Of a stretch of DNA of 64,000 nt, positions 1-7,033 are shown in pieces. The first letter of the stretch is position 1, and the number at the start of each line of letters is the position of its first letter. The notes under the pieces were generated by a model. That model was not told the DNA's origin, did not search any database, and was given only the letters and a program-made list of their open reading frames with translations. Position numbers and translations under genes: made by a program. This DNA comes from JAADHX01 sp964569385 (GTDB lineage: Bacteria > Actinomycetota > Acidimicrobiia > Acidimicrobiales > Poriferisodalaceae), in contig CAZMUM010000006.1 of assembly GCA_964569385.1 (NCBI GenBank), positions 62,001 to 126,000 of the forward strand, written 5' to 3'.

Positions 1-266
1 ACGCTCTCTGGTGGGTCACGCTTGGTCTTGGCCTCATCGTAGCGGTTGCCGCTACTGCGCTCCTCCAGCTCTTCCTCAATCAGGTCAAACGAGTGGAGCG
101 TGCATCGGAGGCCATATGGGAGGCCGCTAAGCCGGTCGCTCGAAACACCGCCACGACCTGGATGTTGAAACAAACAACCGTCCGACTCGATCGGCTAACC
201 GAAGAAGCGCTGCGCCATGATGCGTTGCTGGCCTCGGTGCAGGCCGAGAGCGGGGGAGACGTCTGA
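1..266 (+). CDS. Partial small membrane protein (C-terminal part)
   Basis: An open frame enters from the left window edge and ends at TGA 264-266, giving about 87 visible residues. It begins with a hydrophobic helix (ALWWVTLGLGLIVAVAATAL) followed by a charged, helix-prone tail with several Arg, Glu and Lys residues. That arrangement suggests a single-pass membrane protein with a cytoplasmic helical tail. The next gene starts one base after the stop, so the two are probably co-transcribed and co-translated. I do not recognise a family. The true start lies outside the window. Confidence 0.55.
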   Translation, partial: ALWWVTLGLGLIVAVAATALLQLFLNQVKRVERASEAIWEAAKPVARNTATTWMLKQTTVRLDRLTEEALRHDALLASVQAESGGDV

Positions 267-267
267 C

Positions 268-540
268 ATGCGTACGTTGTTGATCATTCTCACTGTCGCC
301 GAGATCGCTCTGGTGATCGGGGTCATCGCCTTCTACCTGATGCGAATCTCCCGTTCATTGCATCTATCTGCGAAACATCTGGCCAAGGTGACCTACGGCG
401 TCCGAGCCGTCGAGACGCAATGTGTAACAATCGGGCCGCACGTGACACGAATCAACGAGCAGCTCGGTGTCATCGCTGGAGCCATGAGTGGGATAGCAGA
501 TCGGGCCGAGGCCATCGGCGGCGAGGCACCTCTTAGCTGA
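268..540 (+). CDS. Small single-pass membrane protein, hypothetical
   Basis: A 90-residue protein starting at ATG 268, one base after the preceding TGA. This start is preferred over an upstream in-frame ATG (217) because it puts the hydrophobic segment at the N-terminus (LLIILTVAEIALVIGVIAFY). The rest is a polar, helix-prone tail. Organisation and size resemble the preceding partial gene, so the two may form a small membrane complex, but no function can be assigned. The stop at 540 is followed by a short spacer and then the convergent TPR gene. Confidence 0.6.
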   Translation: MRTLLIILTVAEIALVIGVIAFYLMRISRSLHLSAKHLAKVTYGVRAVETQCVTIGPHVTRINEQLGVIAGAMSGIADRAEAIGGEAPLS

Positions 541-593
541 CAACCCCCATCTTCACCGTCTGATGGTCACTCGGTCGTCTCGCGCTTCTCGGA

Positions 594-2252
594 CTACCCG
601 CCGCGGCAGAAACACGACGAGGCGAGTTCGATGTCCATACCGACTGAGGCGAGTTTGAGTTCGGCTCGTACTTCGGCGGCTTCGTCTGGCCGACCGAGCG
701 CCTCGCAGCATTCGGCGTAGCCGTGCAGCGACCAGATGTTGCCGGGATGTTGTGACGACCGCACGAGTGTGTTGTCGAGGCCGAGGTCGCAGCGGTACAC
801 CTTTGCGGCTTCTTCGGAGCGGCCCTGCTCGAGTAACAGGGCGCCGAGCGCATGTCTTGGCGGCTGCATCCACGCCCAGGGCTCGGTGTAGTAAAGGTTG
901 TCGTCGATGTCGGCCGAACGACGTAGGTGCTCGAACGCTACGTCGTGGTTGCCCTTCCGATACTCGATCTCTCCGGCCAGCATTGCCTCGCCCACTTTGA
1001 GCACGTCGCGCGATTGGTTGTTGAACACGAAGTGATCCTCAGGGATGCGGGCGCAGGCCTCAGCAAACAGTGCCTGCTCGCGTTCGGCCTGCTCGATCTC
1101 GCCCGTCGCTGAGTAGGCGACCCCCTTGGCGTAGTGCCAAAGCGCAGCGGCGGTGACAAACAGGTCGGGTTCGGCGGGGAGCGGCGCAGCGATGATGTCG
1201 GCCCAGCGCCCGAACCGGATCAGCACATGCACCTTCATGCCATAGAACCCTTCGAGGTAACGCACCAAGAAGGCGTTGTCGTTTCGAAGAGCCTCGGGCG
1301 TGACTGTTTCCCAGATGAGATCAGCGGCTGCCGCGGCCTTCTCGAAGTTGCCCAGAAACATAGAGGCATATATCTGAAAGTGAATGTTGTGCATCCGATA
1401 CACGGTGTAAACACCAAGTTCGGGATACAACGCTACGTACTTGTCATCGGCCGCGACGGCGTCGACATTGCTGACGAGCGCCTCTTCGTATTGCCCACAC
1501 AGGATCTGGATGTGCGAGGCCATGTGGATGAGGTGCGCGGCGTCGGGGCACAACGTCTGCAACGTCACACCGGCATCGAGAGCCCGCTCAGGTGTGGGCG
1601 ACATCTCCATGATGTGGATCCAGAAGTGCAAGAGCCCAGGATGCGAGCGCGCGTCGGAACCATCGCCTCGTGCGAAACACCTTTCGAGCAGATCGATCGC
1701 CTCGACGGTGCTCGACCCCTCCGACGGTTCTCCGGTCTGAAGGTCCCAGAGCCGCCAGGGGGTACGGGTGATTAGCGCCTCGGCTGTGAGGGCACACACG
1801 TCGAGATCGGCAGGAAAGCGCGAAGACACCTCGCGCATTGCCGTCGCGTAGTCGTCGTCCCACGAGTCGAACACCTCCTGGGAGTCATTGGTTTCGGCCT
1901 GAAACCGGAATGCCAACGCGGCGCAGAGTGCTCGTTCGACCTCGGTTGTGTCGGCGGCAAGTTTCGTAGCTTCGCCAACCAGCTGATAGCCACGAGCAAG
2001 AATTTCTGTCCGCTGGGGTTCTCCGAGACGGATCCATGGACCGTTGTAGTACGGCCCGATTGCGTAGGCGATTCCCCAATGGGCCATCGCACACTTAGCG
2101 TCGGCCTCGAGTGCTCGGTGGAAACATCGTTCTGCTTCCTCATTGTGGAACGCGTACAACCAGTTGAGGCCGCGGTCGAACCATATTTGGGCTTGGGCTG
2201 AGTCGGTCGAGATGGTTCGCGAGTACACCCCGACGTCGAAGTAGTCAGTCAC
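594..2252 (-). CDS. Tetratricopeptide repeat protein
   Basis: A 552-residue protein beginning at GTG 2250-2252. The N-terminal part (about residues 25-70) has a clear TPR-type unit with small and aromatic residues in the repeat pattern (FDRGLNWLYAFHNEEAERCF, then a second helix pair ending AMAHWGIAYAIG). Further TPR-like helices occur around residues 350-530, including EQGRSEEAAKVY and GRPDEAAEV. TPR proteins of this layout are probably cytoplasmic scaffolds; no enzymatic motif is visible. Its start overlaps the stop of a short upstream frame that looks like a TetR C-terminal remnant (GTGA overlap), so it was probably the second gene of a regulator-led operon. Function unknown. Confidence 0.8.
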   Translation of the reverse strand: MTDYFDVGVYSRTISTDSAQAQIWFDRGLNWLYAFHNEEAERCFHRALEADAKCAMAHWGIAYAIGPYYNGPWIRLGEPQRTEILARGYQLVGEATKLAADTTEVERALCAALAFRFQAETNDSQEVFDSWDDDYATAMREVSSRFPADLDVCALTAEALITRTPWRLWDLQTGEPSEGSSTVEAIDLLERCFARGDGSDARSHPGLLHFWIHIMEMSPTPERALDAGVTLQTLCPDAAHLIHMASHIQILCGQYEEALVSNVDAVAADDKYVALYPELGVYTVYRMHNIHFQIYASMFLGNFEKAAAAADLIWETVTPEALRNDNAFLVRYLEGFYGMKVHVLIRFGRWADIIAAPLPAEPDLFVTAAALWHYAKGVAYSATGEIEQAEREQALFAEACARIPEDHFVFNNQSRDVLKVGEAMLAGEIEYRKGNHDVAFEHLRRSADIDDNLYYTEPWAWMQPPRHALGALLLEQGRSEEAAKVYRCDLGLDNTLVRSSQHPGNIWSLHGYAECCEALGRPDEAAEVRAELKLASVGMDIELASSCFCRGG

Positions 2253-2530
2253 GAGTCGTTTCCTCCAGTGCGATTCGAATCATAATTGCCCACGCATCGG
2301 GTGCTCATCAAAACACGAACGCGGTCGATCAAGGGGTCGAAATGGGGCTCGACGTAGTTGGTCCAGATGTAACCGAGCCGTGCAGAGGGCTTGAGTACCT
2401 TGCTGTTCATGAGTCGTACCAGTTCTGGCTGGCGGGCAGAGGTTATGAGCGAGGCCCTGATCGCCTCGGGGGAGCCTATCTTGGGTGCACGGGTAGCCAG
2501 GGTAATGGGCGATGCAACATGTTGGGTTTC
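2249..2530 (-). pseudogene. Probable TetR-type regulator remnant (C-terminal part only)
   Basis: The 348-base stretch between the TPR gene and the monooxygenase start has an open minus-strand frame. Its last 80 or so residues read like a TetR ligand-binding C-terminus: a helix with ARQPELVRLMNSKVLKPSAR followed by LGYIWTNYVEPHFDPLIDRV. The DNA-binding HTH domain that should precede it is absent, because the divergent monooxygenase begins at 2601. The frame ends in a GTGA overlap with the TPR gene, which argues that it was once a real gene. The resemblance is by eye, so confidence is limited. It could also be a non-coding leftover of a rearrangement that damaged the neighbouring monooxygenase. 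Confidence 0.35.
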
Positions 2531-2600
2531 ACGTTGACACCCTCGAGGCTTGCTATGGCTCCGACATAGACGTCGACTGAGCAGAAAGAGGAACCCACAC

Positions 2601-3646
2601 ATGCGCGTTGCGATTGCGGGTGCAGGCATCGGTGGACTGAGTTTGGCCGCACTGCTTTCTCGGGCGGGCCACGAAGTAGAACTTGTCGAGAAGGCCAACT
2701 CCATCGGCGACGTCGGTGCAGGCATTCAGATAAGCCCGAACGGGTCAAGGGTCATCCCTACTACAACGTGGATCGGCCCGATCTGATCCAGATTCTGTCG
2801 ACGGCGGTGACGAACGTCTCGGCCCGGTTCGGGGCCGAGGTTGTTGGCGCCTCGAGTCGCGATGGTTGTGCCGCCGTCAGCCTCGCAGATGGCTCGACCA
2901 TCGAAGCAGACGTGGTCGTCGGCGCCGACGGTATCCATTCGCGCGTTCGCGATGCTGTCTTTGGCCCAAGCGTCAGCCGCTTCGCCAGATTGGTGGCATA
3001 CCGGGCGCTGGTGCCTCGCGAGGCAGTGGCTGATCTAGCGGTCGAGGTCACTAACCGGATGGGTCCCCACGCCCACATCGTCAGTTATTTCGTCGGGGAA
3101 TCTCAGCAGTACCTGAACTTGGTCTGCGTCGTCCCCGAAGCACTGTGGGACGTAGAGGGTTGGAACGAGCCAGGATCGATCGATGATCTCCGGGCCCACT
3201 TTGCGGGCTGGGCGCCAGATGTCTGTGAGTTGCTGCGACACGTCATTGAACCGGTGCATCGGTGGGCCCTCTACGATCGTGAACCCACCGAGATATGGAC
3301 CAGTGGCCGAGTCACTCTTCTTGGCGATGCTTGTCATCCGATGTTGCCGTTCACGGCCCAAGGAGCCTGTCAGGCGGTCGAGGACGCCGCGATCCTAAGC
3401 CGTTTGCTCACCGAAACTGACGCTGATGGAGTAGAGGATGCGCTGGCGTGTTACGAACGGATCCGCCGGCCCCGGACCGCAAAGATCCAGAAGCAGTCGC
3501 GGGACAACGCCAACCTTTACCACATGGCTGACGGTCCGGACCAAGCTGGTCGCGACGCGTTCTTTTCCCATCTGGGTGGAGGCGACAGCACTGACGTCTT
3601 CGACTGGCTCTATGGCTACGACGCATTGACCGTAGATCTCGGTTGA
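2601..3646 (+). pseudogene. FAD-dependent aromatic-ring monooxygenase, disrupted by deletion and frameshift
   Basis: The first 45 codons from ATG 2601 encode a Rossmann dinucleotide-binding start (VAIAGAGIGGLSLAALLSRA) and the GAGIQISPNGSRV motif of salicylate-hydroxylase-like flavoprotein monooxygenases. The family then continues in another frame from about 2757 with PYYNVDRPDLIQIL, the DG motif (ADVVVGADGIHSRVR) and the GD motif (VTLLGDACHPMLPFTAQGA), through to 3646. In intact homologues some 50-60 residues separate NGSRV from the Y-HxxRxDL segment; here they are missing and the frame changes. The enzyme would hydroxylate an aromatic acid using NAD(P)H and O2, but this copy should be inactive. 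An assembly error at 2750-2760 is possible. Confidence 0.75.
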
Positions 3647-3852
3647 ATTCACCGAGCCAGCGCCCGCTGATCAACAGACGCGGCCTCGGTGCTGACCTCG
3701 GGTGATCTGGTCGAGTGGATCTTGAGGTGCCGGCAGGCAGAGAAGCGCGGACTAGGAGCGTCGTCTTGTTCCCGATCGAACTGGGGGCGGACATCAAGGC
3801 TTGCCTCGGTGGGGATGTTGACACGAACCAACATCTGTTGTATCGTGTCAAC

Positions 3853-4095
3853 ATGGCGAGGGCAAGGCACCCGAAGAAGGATGTCGAGGCGGCCCTAGTC
3901 GGACTCGAGGAAGCAGGATGGATCGTAACCTCAACATCATCAGGTCACCGATGGGGCGTTGCCCGCTGTGGCGAATCCAACCGATCCGGGTGTCAAGTGT
4001 CGATCTGGTCAACTCCGCGGAACCCGGGCAATCACGCCCGTCAGCTCCGTCAAACTCTTGAACGCTGCCAGCATGAGTGGAAAAAGGACAACTGA
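3853..4095 (+). CDS. HicA-like small protein, candidate toxin of a two-gene module
   Basis: An 80-residue protein from ATG 3853. The sequence begins MARARHPKKDVEAAL and contains GWIVTSTSSGHRWG, resembling the double-stranded-RNA-binding-like fold of HicA toxins where a conserved His sits in a G-(S/G)-H-x-W context. A C-terminal segment SIWSTPRNPGNHARQLR seems well conserved in homologues I recall. The next gene, an HTH protein, starts one base after the TGA, so they form a pair. By analogy with HicAB this would be an mRNA interferase whose partner is the antitoxin. The toxin assignment is inference; what I see is a small basic protein with a HicA-like His and tight pairing. Confidence 0.6.
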   Translation: MARARHPKKDVEAALVGLEEAGWIVTSTSSGHRWGVARCGESNRSGCQVSIWSTPRNPGNHARQLRQTLERCQHEWKKDN

Positions 4096-4096
4096 G

Positions 4097-4633
4097 ATGA
4101 CGACACATATCTTCACGCTGATCGTCGTTGGCCCGGATTTGCAGTCCGATGAGACTGTCGATGCGTTGTTCGAGGCCGGTTGTGATGACGCTATCGTCGG
4201 GCGCGCTGACGGGATTCAGTATCTCGAGTTCGATCGAGAAGCCGCTTCACTCGAAGACGCCGTGCTGTCGGCAGTGGCCGATGTCGAGCAAATCGACGGC
4301 GCCGAAGTTTTGCGGATCGCTGACGCCGGGCTGGCGTCGATGGCTGTCATCGCAGCGCGGACAGGCCGGACGCGTGAAAGCGTTCGCCTCCTCATCAGCG
4401 GCGACCGCGGGCCAGGGGGCTTTCCCGCTCCGGTCACCGACCCCCGCAGTCGTTACCGGCTGTGGCAGATCTCGGATGTAGAGCGTTGGTTACGAGCTCA
4501 CGGGGGCGAGATCGACGAGTCACGCGACGAACACGTGCTCGCTGCTATCAACGCCGGTCTCGAGTTGCGACACCACTCCGCGCATATAGCGGCAGACAAG
4601 AGGGGCGACTTGCGCGACCTAGTCGGGCTATGA
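4097..4633 (+). CDS. HTH-containing partner of the HicA-like protein, candidate antitoxin
   Basis: A 178-residue acidic protein starting at ATG 4097, one base after the upstream stop. Residues 1-75 form an alpha/beta domain that includes FEAGCDDAIVGRADGIQYLE. Residues 75-110 contain a helix-turn-helix (ASMAVIAARTGRTRESVRLL), followed by a GPGGFPAPV loop and a second DNA-binding-like stretch (YRLWQISDVERWLRAHG) of the MerR/excisionase type. The protein probably binds DNA and the upstream partner. Toxin-first order is typical of hicAB. The C-terminal 40 residues are of unknown role. Confidence 0.65.
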   Translation: MTTHIFTLIVVGPDLQSDETVDALFEAGCDDAIVGRADGIQYLEFDREAASLEDAVLSAVADVEQIDGAEVLRIADAGLASMAVIAARTGRTRESVRLLISGDRGPGGFPAPVTDPRSRYRLWQISDVERWLRAHGGEIDESRDEHVLAAINAGLELRHHSAHIAADKRGDLRDLVGL

Positions 4634-4725
4634 CGCCGAAGTCATAGGACATCGTGGTGCTGGTGGCATTTTGGGAACTAATCATCTAGCAGGGTGATCT
4701 GGCTTTCGAGGTGCTGCGGGAGCGC

Positions 4726-5175
4726 TCAGACCGCCGCTGCGGCTGAGGTTATGGATTTAAGGGTGCGGTGGATGTCGGCGAGGCAGCACTCTTGGCTGGG
4801 GTTGAGGTGTTCGCAGGCGCATAACCCCTCGGCCACTGCGGCCTTGATGCCGAGCTTGATCGAGCTGACACCATCGTTGGTGGCCAGATCGGTGGCGAGA
4901 TCGTCTCGTGTGTGCGAGAAGCAAAAACAGACAGGGGTTGGTTTGTCGAGAGCCTTGTGGCCGACTTGGGTTCTGACATCGTCGTTGGTGACGACGTCGG
5001 CCTCGAGATAGTAAACAACGGGGCATTCCAATGTTGGGCAGTGCTGCCAGCTGCCGCCAGCGATATCGGCGCGGTGGGGTTGAACTGGTTCGTGTCCGAC
5101 TACAGGGCCGGTCGCACCGCAATGGGGACATGACTGGACGTTGGCGTCGAGGTCGGTGCTGCAACAGCTACTCAT
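4726..5175 (-). CDS. CopZ-type Fe-S/zinc copper-chaperone-like protein
   Basis: A 149-residue cysteine-rich protein. The order of motifs fits the N-terminal domain of two-domain CopZ: CPHCG at residues 16-20, CPTLECPVVYY in the middle, PVCFCFSHTRDDL, then CACEHLNPSQECCL near the C-terminus, the BFD-like [2Fe-2S] pattern. Such proteins handle copper or shuttle electrons and metals in the cytosol; the C-terminal heavy-metal domain found in some relatives is absent here. A TTGACA -35 (5234-5239, minus strand) and a CCTAAA-N8-TTTAGG inverted repeat lie just upstream, suggesting metal-responsive control. The family call is from motif order; the metal is not determinable. Confidence 0.75.
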   Translation of the reverse strand: MSSCCSTDLDANVQSCPHCGATGPVVGHEPVQPHRADIAGGSWQHCPTLECPVVYYLEADVVTNDDVRTQVGHKALDKPTPVCFCFSHTRDDLATDLATNDGVSSIKLGIKAAVAEGLCACEHLNPSQECCLADIHRTLKSITSAAAAV

Positions 5176-5209
5176 GATGGTTCCTTTCCTGTTGCGACCA
5201 AGCCTCCAC

Positions 5210-5239
5210 CCTAAACGTTGATCTTTAGGACAATGTCAA
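5210..5239 (-). promoter_or_regulatory. Promoter with inverted repeat upstream of the CopZ-like gene
   Basis: Reading the minus strand, a perfect -35 hexamer TTGACA (5234-5239) is followed by the inverted repeat CCTAAA-N8-TTTAGG (5210-5229), which overlaps the -35/-10 spacer and the -10 position. This is a typical place for a repressor or a MerR-type activator. The -10 itself is weak. The element overlaps the end of the sigma/anti-sigma relic. The responsible regulator is unknown. Confidence 0.4.
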
Positions 5240-5546
5240 GGGGTTAGAGGAGTTGGCAGGCAGCAACTCGAGGTCTTGCTCGCTGATCGCGCTGGTGAGT
5301 CTGATTGCCTTGTTGACCTGGTCAACGAATTCTGTGCAGCCCTCGCACGTGGCGAGATGGGCTGTACTCCTCGAGCCTTGAACGGATCGCCGCTCTGCCG
5401 CGGTGCATCGGGATCGACCGAGGGAGTGTTGTCGAATCCGGTAAATCAATGTCTTGAGTGATGATCGCTCCTGGAACCTGTCGAGCGAGAGCAGGGCGGC
5501 AACCCAAGTTTCCTGGTCTACTACAGGTCTCGAGACGAGGTCCCAC
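5225..5546 (-). pseudogene. Relic of an ECF sigma factor fused to its anti-sigma zinc-finger protein
   Basis: One open minus-strand frame first reads like sigma-70 region 2 of ECF factors (QETWVAALLSLDRFQERSSL, then KTLIYRIRQ). After about 20 unrelated residues it reads like the end of a zinc-finger anti-sigma domain (AHLATCEGCTEFVDQVNKAI). Region 4 of the sigma factor and the start of the anti-sigma protein, including the first His and Cys ligands, are missing. This pattern fits a deletion that removed the junction of a sigma/anti-sigma operon. No good start codon or Shine-Dalgarno is seen. I regard it as a relic with no product. Confidence 0.55.
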
Positions 5547-5607
5547 GTGAATGAACGACTAGAAACAGCTGCGCTCCCGCGATGGTTGGTTGGGCCCGGG
5601 AGTGGCT

Positions 5608-6870
5608 GTGAGTGAGTTGTTCATACTTTCGGTAGCAGTGTTTGGCTACGCCATGGTTTCTGAGCGTCTCGCGATGTCTCCAATTTCGGCGCCCATTGTT
5701 TTCACAACGGTTGGCCTTGTAATGGGAACCGGTGGTCTCGTTTGGTTCGACCTCGAAGTCGGTGGCGAGGCGGTGGCCTTTCTGGTGGAGGCAACGCTGG
5801 TCCTTGTCCTGTTCACCGACGCCATTCGCATCGACCTACAGGTTCTGCGCCGCGAGGCGGCGCTGCCAGCGCGGCTTTTAGGGATCGGCCTACCACTCAC
5901 TATTGTCTTGGGAGCGTTGGCTGCGGCTCTGGTCATACCTGGCATCAGCACCATCGAAGCATTATTGCTCGCAGCGGTACTGGCCCCAACAGACGCCGCT
6001 CTGGGCCAAGCCGTTGTCTCCGACCAGCGCCTACCGGTCAGACTGCGCCAGTCTCTCAACGTCGAAAGCGGCCTGAACGACGGCATCGCAGTACCACTTG
6101 TGACCGTTGTGCTGGCTATTGCCGTGGCCGAGGAGGCAGGTAGCTCGGCCGATTGGCTGGAGCTCGCCGCCAAGCAGGTGGGGTTCGGAGTGCTTGCTGG
6201 AGTAGCCGTCGGCGCGATTGGTGGTCGACTGTTGGACTCGCGGGTGATCGCTGGCGCAGTCGAGGGAATCTACCGTCAGCTCGCGACAATCTCGATCGCT
6301 GCTGCGGCGTTCGCCCTGGCGGGTCTTGTCGACGGCAACGGCTTCATCGCGGCATTTACCGCGGGGCTGGCTTTCGGACACGTCGCACGCGGACAGTGCG
6401 CCGGTGTCCAGGACTTCACCGAGGACGAAGGCGAGCTCTTGAGTGCGATCACGTTCGTCATCTTTGGCGCCGTTCTGGTCGGGCCCCTACTTGACAATCT
6501 GACCTGGCAGATCGCCGTCTACGCCGTCGCGTCGCTGACGGTCATACGGATGGTGCCGGTGTTGGTGTCAATGATCGGCTCAGGAACATTCTTCGAGACC
6601 CGCCTGTTTCTCGGCTGGTTCGGGCCTCGTGGTCTGGCCTCGATCCTCTTCGCGCTCGTTGTCGTTGAAGAACTTCACACTCCCGCGGCGGAGACCATCT
6701 TTGCGGTCGCGGCGTGGACCGTGCTGGCCAGCGTGTTCGCCCACGGTTTCACCGCCAAGGCCTGGACCCGTCGCCTCGCACTTCGTTTGGCCGCCGAAAC
6801 CGACCCAATGCCCGAAATGGAGCCTGCGACCGAGATGCCGACCCGACGCCGCTTTGGTTTCCAACGCTGA
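5608..6870 (+). CDS. CPA1-family cation/proton antiporter
   Basis: About 420 residues with around 12 hydrophobic segments. Family marks are LAPTDAALGQAVVSD (the TD of the unwound helix) and NVESGLNDGIAVPL (the ND ion-binding pair of electroneutral antiporters), plus a later GFIAAFTAGLAFGH segment. It would exchange Na+ or K+ for H+ across the inner membrane for pH or ion homeostasis. GTG 5608 is preferred because GGGAG lies a few bases upstream and the protein then opens directly in the first helix; an in-frame TTG at 5590 is the alternative. It has no TrkA-type regulatory domain. It is flanked by unrelated genes and probably monocistronic. Confidence 0.88.
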   Translation: MSELFILSVAVFGYAMVSERLAMSPISAPIVFTTVGLVMGTGGLVWFDLEVGGEAVAFLVEATLVLVLFTDAIRIDLQVLRREAALPARLLGIGLPLTIVLGALAAALVIPGISTIEALLLAAVLAPTDAALGQAVVSDQRLPVRLRQSLNVESGLNDGIAVPLVTVVLAIAVAEEAGSSADWLELAAKQVGFGVLAGVAVGAIGGRLLDSRVIAGAVEGIYRQLATISIAAAAFALAGLVDGNGFIAAFTAGLAFGHVARGQCAGVQDFTEDEGELLSAITFVIFGAVLVGPLLDNLTWQIAVYAVASLTVIRMVPVLVSMIGSGTFFETRLFLGWFGPRGLASILFALVVVEELHTPAAETIFAVAAWTVLASVFAHGFTAKAWTRRLALRLAAETDPMPEMEPATEMPTRRRFGFQR

Positions 6871-7033
6871 CTCTTTACGAACCTAAGCACCAATATTGAC
6901 TACTGTCGGTACGCTTTGGCCGACCGCATCCAAGGAAGTGCGCAGGTGCCGCGCCTGGTTGGCCGGCGGAAAGCGGGGGCGGTGCTGTTCTACCGGATCG
7001 CCACTGTGTTCGTCGTGTGGTTAGCTCTGGCTA

